Shown: positions 1 through 5,402 of the stretch, in pieces
How the letters are laid out: each line of letters starts with the position of its first letter
How positions within the stretch are numbered: position 1 is the first letter of the stretch
Assembly: GCA_003135995.1 (NCBI GenBank)
Contig: PNBM01000173.1
Coordinates: 260 to 5,661, forward strand
Origin: Ignavibacteriota bacterium
GTDB lineage: Bacteria; Bacteroidota; Ignavibacteria; Tepidaquicellales; Tepidaquicellaceae
Length of the DNA: 5,402 nucleotides
Direction: 5' to 3'
The notes under the pieces: generated by a model
What the model saw: only the letters and a program-made list of their open reading frames with translations
Databases searched by the model: none
What the model was told of the DNA's origin: nothing
Program-made: the position numbers and the translations under genes

Positions 1-1
1 A

Positions 2-733
2 ATCGGGCTTTCAGGCGGAATTGATTCTGCCGTATCCGCATATCTTTCTGAAAAAGCGCTTGGTGCAGATAATGTTCTTTGTATCCTGATGCCCTACAAA
101 ACGAGCAGCAAAGATAGCATTGAAGATGCGAACAGAGTTATAAAAGCACTTAATGTTAAATCAAAGAAAATTGAAATTACTGAAATGGTCGATGCATATC
201 TCGAAAAAATAAAGGATAGTAATATTTCAAATGTTCGAAAAGGTAATTTAATGGCACGAATGAGAATGATTGTATTGTATGATGAATCTGCAAAAGAAAA
301 TGCACTCGTTATAGGCACAGGGAACAAAACAGAAATCCTTCTCGGTTATTCCACAATATTCGGAGATTCCGCCTGTGCAATCAATCCGCTTGGAGACCTA
401 TATAAAACTCAAATATTTTCTTTAGCAAAACATCTTGGAGTTCCCGAAGAAATCATAGAAAAAAAACCATCCGCCGATTTATGGGTCGGACAATCAGACG
501 AAGAAGAGCTTGGAATTAAATATGCCGAAGTTGATAAATATTTATTTCACCGGATTGATGAGAGAAAATCCGTCGAAGAAATGTCGGAATACGGATTCGA
601 TAAAATATATTGCGAACGAATCGAAAAAATGATATTCAGAAATCAGTTCAAACGTCTTCCGCCAATCATAGCAAAAGTTTCAAACAGAACCGTTAATGTA
701 GATTTCAGATACAACAGGGACTGGAATACATAA
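2..733 (+). CDS. nadE: NAD+ synthetase, 5'-truncated by the window edge
   Basis: This enzyme makes NAD+ from deamido-NAD+, ATP and ammonia (last step of NAD biosynthesis, cytoplasmic). The reading frame is open from position 2, well upstream of the first internal ATG at 89, and the 29 codons before that ATG carry the ATP-pyrophosphatase P-loop SGGIDSA (visible residues 4-10). The true start is therefore outside the window. Further family motifs among the 243 visible residues are NVRKGNLMARMR (77-88), GTGNKTE (105-111), GDLYKTQ (131-137), PSADLWVGQSDEEELG (156-171) and the C-terminal KR-x-PP followed by a V-x-F-R end. The C-terminus is complete (TAA at 731-733). If it is the short ammonia-dependent form (usually about 250-280 residues), only some 20-40 residues are missing. 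A glutamine-dependent form would carry an N-terminal nitrilase-type amidase domain, and the window cannot exclude that. Family assignment is very secure; the ammonia/glutamine subtype is open. Confidence 0.96.
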   Translation: MGLSGGIDSAVSAYLSEKALGADNVLCILMPYKTSSKDSIEDANRVIKALNVKSKKIEITEMVDAYLEKIKDSNISNVRKGNLMARMRMIVLYDESAKENALVIGTGNKTEILLGYSTIFGDSACAINPLGDLYKTQIFSLAKHLGVPEEIIEKKPSADLWVGQSDEEELGIKYAEVDKYLFHRIDERKSVEEMSEYGFDKIYCERIEKMIFRNQFKRLPPIIAKVSNRTVNVDFRYNRDWNT

Positions 734-779
734 TTGATATTCAACATATCGTTCTAATATTTTATAAATAACACATTCT

Positions 780-1733
780 ATGAAAATCAGACAAAGTAAT
801 TTAATTAGTCCGGTTATATTTTTCGTTTTAAGTTTATATCTTTCAGGCTGCGGAACAACCGGAATGTATATCTCAAGATACGATCCCGTTAATTCAGATG
901 GTGATTCTTTAGTATTATATTTAGGGCATAAAGATGCATATGACAGTACAAAAATTAAGAATGATAAATTATTAATATTAATTCAGGGCTCGGGTAGGGA
1001 AACTGTTTCGAAAAGATTTATCTGGGGAATAAAAGCTGCAGAACTCGGCTATGATATTCTGTTTTTGGAAAAATATGCTTTTAACGATAAATTAAAATTC
1101 GATAATTCGGATTGCCGTGAAAGAAGAGTTAATGATATTAATTTCGAGATAGATTTTATTAAAACAAAAATTTATGGTAACAAACTAAAAGAAATCGTTC
1201 TGTTTGCGGAAAGTGAGGGAGGTGAAATAGCACCCGAAATTGCCTGTTCGAACAGCCTTGTAAAAAGAATGATTATCTTTGGAAACGGCGGTTTGTCAGG
1301 TACGGAAAAAATTAAGATACTATTTGACAAAGAAAAACAAATGAATTATAGTGGGTATTTAACTTTATCCGGAATTAAAACTATTGAAGATTTGAATAAG
1401 CAGCTTGATGATATAAAGAATAATCCTACTAATGATGAATATTTTCTGGGTCACACTTACAAATACTGGAACAGTTATATTTATTATGATATAGATGATT
1501 TTTATGATAAATTAAATATTCCTTCTCTGATTATTATCGGTGAGAGAGATATGAGTGTGCCCTGCGAGAGTGTATCCCATCTTAAAGAAAAATATAAAAG
1601 CAAAAAGAATTTTAGTTTACATATAATCCCAGACCTCGACCATCAACTTGTAGATTCAAAGGGCAAAAAACAATTTAATAAAATAATGATAGATATTGTT
1701 TATCCCTGGTTCGAGAAAACATCAGTCAAATAA
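780..1733 (+). CDS. Alpha/beta-hydrolase-fold lipoprotein, substrate unknown
   Basis: This is a 317-residue predicted lipoprotein. A short basic start and a hydrophobic stretch (about residues 8-22) lead to a lipobox LSGC, with Cys24 as the lipidated residue, so the mature protein is probably membrane-anchored outside the cytoplasm. The rest looks like an alpha/beta hydrolase. A strand LLILIQGSG (64-72) could form the oxyanion-hole region. A nucleophile elbow AESEGG (143-148) places Ser145. An acid GERD (Asp257) follows the strand PSLIIIG, and His288 lies in DLDHQ. The elbow is A-x-S-x-G rather than the classic G-x-S-x-G, with Glu on both sides of the serine. The triad order Ser-Asp-His and its spacing fit the fold, so activity is plausible but the substrate (ester, peptide or other) cannot be read from sequence. 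The start ATG is chosen because it gives the complete signal peptide; no Shine-Dalgarno is visible upstream. It lies 46 bases after nadE, and co-transcription is possible but unproven. Confidence 0.85.
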   Translation: MKIRQSNLISPVIFFVLSLYLSGCGTTGMYISRYDPVNSDGDSLVLYLGHKDAYDSTKIKNDKLLILIQGSGRETVSKRFIWGIKAAELGYDILFLEKYAFNDKLKFDNSDCRERRVNDINFEIDFIKTKIYGNKLKEIVLFAESEGGEIAPEIACSNSLVKRMIIFGNGGLSGTEKIKILFDKEKQMNYSGYLTLSGIKTIEDLNKQLDDIKNNPTNDEYFLGHTYKYWNSYIYYDIDDFYDKLNIPSLIIIGERDMSVPCESVSHLKEKYKSKKNFSLHIIPDLDHQLVDSKGKKQFNKIMIDIVYPWFEKTSVK

Positions 1734-1849
1734 TGAATTTTTACAAAGTGCTTTTTATAAAAGAAATATCTTTTGCATTTAAAATTAAATTTTTCTTTAG
1801 TATTTATTCATTTTAAATTAATTTCTTTGCAAACAGGCGAGAATAATTT

Positions 1850-2000
1850 TGGTTACAAGGCTGGAGAGACTGTGTGAAAACGACAAATCTGAGAAAAAGT
1901 GTGAAACAAAAACCTTGTATCTCGTCTGGATTCCAGCTTTCGCTGGAATGACAAGAACCTTGGGAAGCATTATCACACAGTCTCTGGAGCGTTGTAACCA
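1850..2000. repeat. 151-bp nested inverted-repeat (MITE-like) element
   Basis: The left end (1850-1877, starting TGGTTACAA and ending GACTGTGTGA) and the right end (1973-2000, starting TCACACAGTC and ending TTGTAACCA) are reverse complements over 28 positions with three mismatches. They enclose 95 bases with a second palindrome at their centre. The element is much richer in G+C (about 44%, hand count) than the DNA just upstream (about 18%), which suggests an inserted or mobile unit. It has no transposase and no obvious target-site duplication. Such short elements with inverted ends are typical of MITE- or REP-like repeats moved in trans; that is inference, as only one copy is visible here. 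Transcribed in either direction, the two ends could form a long hairpin between the lipoprotein gene and the gamma-glutamyltransferase gene. Confidence 0.75.
1926..1952. repeat. VIPAKAGIQ-type short palindromic repeat
   Basis: The core is ATTCCAGC-TTTC-GCTGGAAT (1930-1949), a perfect 8-bp stem with a 4-base loop, flanked by CTGG and GAC. Read on the minus strand it is GTCATTCCAGCGAAAGCTGG and onward, which translates to VIPAKAGIQ. That peptide signature is known from spurious small ORFs in many unrelated bacterial genomes that carry this dispersed palindrome. It sits near the middle of the larger inverted repeat at 1850-2000. No function is established for it that I can state; it is recognised by sequence pattern only. 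Confidence 0.85.
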
Positions 2001-2061
2001 GGACACCTTGGTTTGGCTTAGCCGGTTTAGGGATTACTAAACAGAAGAAAATATTTGCATC

Positions 2062-3723
2062 GTGAAAAAAATTCTGATATTAATATTTATTTTCATTTTC
2101 TCAAATGCGTTTTCGCAAATTCCGGAATATAAAAACGGTGTTGTCAGTTCGGCTCAGGAACTCGCTTCACAGGTCGGAATAGAAATCCTGAAAAACGGCG
2201 GGAATGCCATTGATGCTGCAGTTGGTGTTGGTTTTGCATTAGCCGTAGTTTATCCACAGGCAGGTAATATTGGCGGGGGTGGATTTATGGTAATACATTT
2301 TCCAAACGGGATGAACACTTCAATAGATTACCGCGAAAAAGCTCCCTTGCTTGCAAATAAAAATATGTATCTCGATAACGCCGGAAATGTGATAGAGGAT
2401 TTAAGCACACTCGGACATCTCGCAGCCGGAGTACCTGGTTCTGTTGCAGGTATGCTGTACGCTCTCGATAAATACGGAACACTGAGCAGGGCTGATGTTT
2501 TGAAATATGCAATAAGTTATGCAGAAAACGGATTTATTATTAATGCAAGATTTGCTTCAGCTTTGAATGAGAACAGCAAGGAATTTAATAAATTCAATGG
2601 TTCTTCGAAACTTTTCGGACATCATTACAAAGCGGGCGATTTGTTTATTCAAAAAGAACTTGCCAATACTCTTAAAACAATTCGTGACAATGGAAAAGAT
2701 GGATTTTATAAGGGCTGGGTGGCTGATTTAATTGTTACGGAAATGAAAAATGGTAACGGAATAATTTCGTACAACGATTTGGAAAATTACAATGCAGTTG
2801 AACGTGATGTAGTTAAAGGTACTTACAGGGGTTATGAAATTATTTCGATGGGACCTCCCGCAAGCGGCGGGATTTGTCTGATATATTTGTTAAATATACT
2901 TGAAAATTATAATTTGAAGGATTATGGCTTCGGAAGTGTAGAAAATGTACATTTAATGACTGAAGCGATGCGAAGAGTTTTTGCGGACAGAAGCGAATTC
3001 ATGGGAGATGCAGATTTTGTTAATGTACCTATGGAAAGTTTAATTTCAAAAAAATATGCTCTGAAACAAATGTGGAATTATGATACAAAATTCGCTACTA
3101 ATAGTAAAGATGTTAAACCCGGTGACCCTTATTACAAGGAACACGACCATACTACGCATTATTCCGTCGCTGATAAATTTGGAAATCTTGTTTCGACAAC
3201 GACTACTTTAAACGATAATTTTGGAAGCAAGGTGGTTGTTGATGGCGCCGGATTTTTACTTAATGATGAAATGGATGATTTCTCTTCAAAGCCCGGTGTA
3301 CCGAATATGTTCGGACTTCTCGGGAGTGAAGCAAATTCAATCTCACCCGGGAAAAGAATGTTAAGCTCGATGACCCCGACAATAATAACTAAAGATAATC
3401 AACCTTTTCTTGTCCTCGGTTCGCCGGGCGGCGGAAAAATTATTTCATCAGTTCTGGAAACCATTGTTAATATTATTGATTACGGTTTTGTTTTAAGAAC
3501 TGCAATAGAATTGCCCAGATTTCATCATCAATGGTATCCGGATGTTTTGCAGGTAGAGGAAAATATGATGCTTAAGATGAATTACAGGGAACTAAAAAAT
3601 ATGGGTTATGATATTAAACAGGTTTCTGAATTCGGCAGGATTGATGCAATAATGTTCTTACCAAACGGCTCTATGACAGGTTATTCGGATTCACGAGGAT
3701 ACGGAAAAGCAATCGGGTATTAA
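2062..3723 (+). CDS. ggt: Gamma-glutamyltransferase (gamma-glutamyltranspeptidase) precursor
   Basis: This Ntn-hydrolase removes the gamma-glutamyl group from glutathione and related compounds and passes it to water or an amino acid, normally outside the cytoplasm. The 553-residue precursor begins with a signal peptide (1 to about 18, cleavage likely AFS|Q). Its central autoprocessing site is HDHTTHYS: Thr364 aligns with the catalytic Thr391 of the E. coli enzyme. Cleavage there would give a small subunit of 190 residues, the same length as in E. coli. Other substrate-binding residues are in place: Arg91 (YREKAP), Asp406 (NDEMDDFS), Ser435-Ser436 (MLSSMTP) and Gly456-Gly457 (GSPGGG). The lid-loop segment PGVPNMFGLLG is present, with Phe417 where E. 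coli has the gating Tyr444. The start is GTG at 2062; no upstream in-frame start is seen, the next Met is residue 31 codons or more too late to keep the signal peptide, and there is no good Shine-Dalgarno. It appears intact and active. It has no T9SS domain, unlike the next gene. Confidence 0.97.
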   Translation: MKKILILIFIFIFSNAFSQIPEYKNGVVSSAQELASQVGIEILKNGGNAIDAAVGVGFALAVVYPQAGNIGGGGFMVIHFPNGMNTSIDYREKAPLLANKNMYLDNAGNVIEDLSTLGHLAAGVPGSVAGMLYALDKYGTLSRADVLKYAISYAENGFIINARFASALNENSKEFNKFNGSSKLFGHHYKAGDLFIQKELANTLKTIRDNGKDGFYKGWVADLIVTEMKNGNGIISYNDLENYNAVERDVVKGTYRGYEIISMGPPASGGICLIYLLNILENYNLKDYGFGSVENVHLMTEAMRRVFADRSEFMGDADFVNVPMESLISKKYALKQMWNYDTKFATNSKDVKPGDPYYKEHDHTTHYSVADKFGNLVSTTTTLNDNFGSKVVVDGAGFLLNDEMDDFSSKPGVPNMFGLLGSEANSISPGKRMLSSMTPTIITKDNQPFLVLGSPGGGKIISSVLETIVNIIDYGFVLRTAIELPRFHHQWYPDVLQVEENMMLKMNYRELKNMGYDIKQVSEFGRIDAIMFLPNGSMTGYSDSRGYGKAIGY

Positions 3724-3750
3724 TTCAGCCTGAGAGTAATTACATATATA

Positions 3751-3843
3751 TAATACATGAATTAATAAATATTTGAAATTAATACATTACAATCATTTTA
3801 TGTATTATCTCAATAGTTGTGAAATTTAATCTAGATATGTATT
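3751..3843. promoter_or_regulatory. Cluster of four AATACAT words, two per orientation
   Basis: TAATACAT occurs at 3751-3758 and 3780-3787, its reverse complement ATGTATTA at 3800-3807, and a shorter ATGTATT at 3837-3843. The 3780-3807 pair forms an 8-bp inverted repeat with a 12-base spacer. The region lies between the gamma-glutamyltransferase gene and the secreted esterase gene, 92-184 bases before the latter's ATG. It could be a set of regulator-binding sites, or the hairpin could help end transcription of the upstream gene. The region is extremely AT-rich, which makes chance repeats likelier, so this is a weak call. Several TATAAT-like words (3848-3853, 3858-3863, 3867-3872) follow but have no convincing -35 partner at normal spacing. 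Confidence 0.3.
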
Positions 3844-3885
3844 GTTTTATAATGATATATAATCTATATAATGACGGATTAATAT

Positions 3886-3904
3886 TGGTTAATGATTTTA
3901 ACCA
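3886..3904. promoter_or_regulatory. Perfect 7-bp palindrome upstream of the esterase gene
   Basis: TGGTTAA-TGATT-TTAACCA is a perfect inverted repeat with a 5-base loop, ending 30 bases before the ATG at 3935. In this position it could be an operator or a hairpin in the 5' leader. It is not followed by a T-tract, so an intrinsic terminator is unlikely. The symmetry is directly visible; a regulatory role is inference. Confidence 0.35.
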
Positions 3905-3934
3905 GAATTAAAGAAATAATTAATTTAAAAGCTT

Positions 3935-5281
3935 ATGAAGAGACTTGTTTACTTTTTGCTTGTGTTTGTATTTAGCACTAACATTACCGGGAAAATATTT
4001 TCCCAGCAATATTGCATCACGGGCAGGTTCGATACAACATATTATTTCAATGCTTTGCAAATTGATACTTTAGGTAACGTTCAGTTCGGACAAAATACCG
4101 ATTGGTTAGGAAGCACGATAAATCTGAAATTCATAATCGCTTATCCTAAAATTTCAGTTGACCCTCTGAATAAACGTCCGTTTATTCTTTTAATACATGG
4201 CGGTGGTTTTATTGACGGAGATAAGTATGATATGAAACCCGTAATGCTCGATTTTGCAATGAGAGGTTATGTATGTGCTTCAATTGATTATCGCCTCGGC
4301 TGGCAAACTAATGGTGATCCTACGAATTGTCTTGGAGACGGCTATTCGCTTGCTAAAGCAAATTACCGGGCTTATCAGGATTCTAAAGCGGCTTTAAGAT
4401 ATTTTGCTGCAAATGCAAATACTTACAAAATCGATACAGCTTACTTTTTTGTTGGCGGTATAAGTGCGGGTGCGGTAACGAGCCTTATGATTTCTTATGC
4501 GAACCAGCAGGATATTAATTCTGTTTATCCTTCATTAGTCACTGAACTCGGTTCGCTGGATTCTGCATCGAATACTTTAACAAATCGATTTACAATTAAA
4601 TGTGCGTTAAGTTCATCCGGTGGTGTATTTGATTCAGCTTTTGTGAAAGCGAACACAAAAATTCCGGCAATTATGTTTCATGGAACGCTTGACCCGGAAG
4701 TGCCGTTTAATACAGGTTTCGCGTATTCGTGCACAAATTATGTACGCACAGAGGGTTCAAATGAATTAAAAAAACGTTTTCTTCATCTTGTAAAACCATT
4801 TGAAATAGATTATGTCCCGGGCGGCGGACATGAAAATTATTATCCATTGCCGTATGTACAATATCGTTCAATATTATTTTTAAAAAGATATTTATGTAAT
4901 AATGCGCGGCAAATTATAATAGAAAATTATACAACTTTATTCGATTCTTCGCTTGGTGCATTTAACGGCGTGATTGCCCGGAATGAATCTGTTCCGGCTG
5001 AATATAGATTATACCAAAACTATCCTAACCCGTTCAATCCGATTACGATTATAAGATACCAGATTAAAGATTCAAGATTCGTAACTCTGAAGGTTTATGA
5101 TATACTCGGACGGGAAATAGAAACGCTGGTCAAGGAATTACAAAATGCGGGTACATATGAAGCTCAATTTACTGAAAATCAAATATCGAGTGGGGTTTAT
5201 TTTTATTATCTTGAAGTTACAGAACCCGGCAGTCAGAAATTGTTGTTCAAAGATGTTAAGCGAATGCTGCTGATAAAATGA
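3935..5281 (+). CDS. Secreted alpha/beta-hydrolase esterase with T9SS sorting domain
   Basis: This 448-residue protein has three parts. An N-terminal signal peptide (1 to about 23, likely cleavage IFS|Q) has an uncommon Lys20 late in the hydrophobic run. A catalytic domain (about 60-325) carries the carboxylesterase/hormone-sensitive-lipase-like oxyanion motif HGGG (88-91), the nucleophile elbow GISAG with Ser177, an acid in HGTLDP (Asp253) and the catalytic His299 in GGGHE. After a linker comes a C-terminal sorting domain (about 357-448) starting YRLYQNYPNPFNP, with LKVYDILGRE, SGVYFY and the final basic-hydrophobic KRMLLIK. This type A domain directs export across the outer membrane by the type IX system and is usually cleaved. 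The protein is thus probably released or attached at the cell surface, acting on esters such as acylated polysaccharides or lipids; the substrate is not determinable. The ATG at 3935 lacks a clear Shine-Dalgarno but gives a full signal peptide. It lies 211 bases after the gamma-glutamyltransferase gene, so it probably has its own promoter. Confidence 0.93.
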   Translation: MKRLVYFLLVFVFSTNITGKIFSQQYCITGRFDTTYYFNALQIDTLGNVQFGQNTDWLGSTINLKFIIAYPKISVDPLNKRPFILLIHGGGFIDGDKYDMKPVMLDFAMRGYVCASIDYRLGWQTNGDPTNCLGDGYSLAKANYRAYQDSKAALRYFAANANTYKIDTAYFFVGGISAGAVTSLMISYANQQDINSVYPSLVTELGSLDSASNTLTNRFTIKCALSSSGGVFDSAFVKANTKIPAIMFHGTLDPEVPFNTGFAYSCTNYVRTEGSNELKKRFLHLVKPFEIDYVPGGGHENYYPLPYVQYRSILFLKRYLCNNARQIIIENYTTLFDSSLGAFNGVIARNESVPAEYRLYQNYPNPFNPITIIRYQIKDSRFVTLKVYDILGREIETLVKELQNAGTYEAQFTENQISSGVYFYYLEVTEPGSQKLLFKDVKRMLLIK

Positions 5282-5322
5282 TTAAGTTTGCTATTCCCCC
5301 TTTCCTTTCAGGCTGAGTGTTC

Positions 5323-5362
5323 TTGACGGGGTACCCTCTGGGTCAATCCCGATTTTTCGGGA
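5323..5362. repeat. Palindrome-rich, high-G+C segment, probable dispersed repeat
   Basis: Three symmetric units lie side by side: TTGAC (5323-5327) pairs with GTCAA (5342-5346), enclosing the perfect 8-base palindrome GGGTACCC (5329-5336); directly after comes TCCCGA-TTTT-TCGGGA (5347-5362), a 6-bp stem with a 4-base loop. The surrounding 80 bases (5311-5390) are about 57% G+C by hand count, far above the nearby genes. The last hairpin has no T-tract on either strand, so it is a poor intrinsic terminator for the esterase gene. The composition and symmetry suggest a dispersed intergenic repeat that may extend from about 5295 to about 5393; its limits cannot be set from one copy. Confidence 0.5.
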
Positions 5363-5402
5363 AGAGATGCGCGGGCAGGAGTGAGGCATTAAAATATTTC
5401 TT

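Larger units (their letters stand above)
1734..2061. other. Gene-free intergenic region containing a repeat element
   Basis: This 328-base stretch has no credible gene. The first part (1741-1850) is about 18% G+C by hand count and contains only a weak, purely AT-rich 6-bp hairpin (1759-1774, arms AAAAGA/TCTTTT) that could at most be a poor terminator for the lipoprotein gene. The middle (1850-2000) is an inverted-repeat element of about 44% G+C, listed separately. The last 61 bases hold a short palindrome GGCTTAGCC (2015-2023) and must include the promoter or leader of the next gene unless that lies in the element; no clear promoter boxes are seen. Open frames of about 62 codons on both strands across the element are by-products of the repeat and are not called as genes. 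Confidence 0.8.

Noticed and set aside
89..91. ATG at 89 as the start of nadE
   Set aside because: The frame is open upstream and encodes the essential SGGIDSA P-loop, so this ATG is internal.
94..327. Minus-strand open frame of 77 codons
   Set aside because: Lies wholly inside nadE, whose frame carries conserved motifs; it is an antisense shadow.
734..760. Promoter-like TTGATA (734-739) and TAATAT (755-760) before the lipoprotein gene
   Set aside because: The spacer is only 15 bases and the DNA is so AT-rich that such boxes are expected by chance.
1759..1774. AAAAGA-AATA-TCTTTT hairpin as terminator of the lipoprotein gene
   Set aside because: The stem is only 6 bp with one G-C pair, too weak to support as an intrinsic terminator.
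1818..2040. Small open frames of about 62 codons on both strands (minus 1818-2006, plus 1849-2040)
   Set aside because: Both lie over the inverted-repeat element; the minus frame contains the VIPAKAGIQ peptide known from spurious repeat-derived ORFs, and neither has protein-like features.
2050..2057. AATATTTG resembling the Bacteroidota -7 box TAnnTTTG before the GTG start
   Set aside because: First base does not match, no TTTG is found at the expected -33 spacing, and it would imply a leaderless transcript.
2285..2512. Minus-strand open frame of 75 codons
   Set aside because: Lies wholly inside the well-supported gamma-glutamyltransferase gene.
3725..5316. Shared word TCAGCCTGA (after ggt) and TCAGGCTGA (after the esterase gene) in opposite orientation
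   Set aside because: A 9-base inverted match between distant sites is expected many times by chance in a window of this size, and the match does not extend.
5347..5362. TCCCGA-TTTT-TCGGGA as terminator of the esterase gene
   Set aside because: No T-tract follows on either strand; it fits better as part of a palindromic repeat.

Overview
The window is AT-rich DNA with four genes, all on the + strand. Several features suggest a bacterium of the Ignavibacteria/Chlorobiota branch of the FCB group. The last gene ends in a type IX secretion (T9SS) C-terminal domain with the 'YQNYPNPFNP' signature that is very common there. Start sites have little or no Shine-Dalgarno sequence, and the exported proteins have signal peptides ending in ...FSQ. 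This is inference from motifs; no search was run.

Layout: (1) positions 2-733 hold the 3' part of nadE, an NAD+ synthetase whose first residues lie outside the window; (2) 780-1733 encode a lipoprotein with an alpha/beta-hydrolase fold; (3) 1734-2061 is a 328-base gene-free stretch. It contains a compact 151-bp element with 28-bp imperfect inverted ends (1850-2000) around a second, smaller palindrome of the widespread 'VIPAKAGIQ' type; (4) 2062-3723 encode a complete, exported gamma-glutamyltransferase starting at GTG; (5) 3724-3934 is a very AT-rich intergenic region with repeated AATACAT words in both orientations and a 7-bp palindrome just upstream of the next gene; (6) 3935-5281 encode a secreted serine esterase/lipase-like hydrolase with a T9SS sorting domain; (7) 5282-5402 is a gene-free tail of unusually high G+C rich in palindromes, probably a dispersed repeat.

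Functionally, nadE is a cytoplasmic housekeeping gene. The three genes after it all encode exported hydrolases: one lipid-anchored, one with a cleavable signal peptide, and one probably sent to the cell surface or medium by T9SS. They could contribute to scavenging of peptides, glutathione-like compounds and esters, but the intergenic gaps (46, 328 and 211 bases) do not argue for one operon. I see no RNA gene, CRISPR array, transposase or phage gene. There is no convincing new multi-gene system here; the most unusual structure is the nested inverted-repeat element at 1850-2000.
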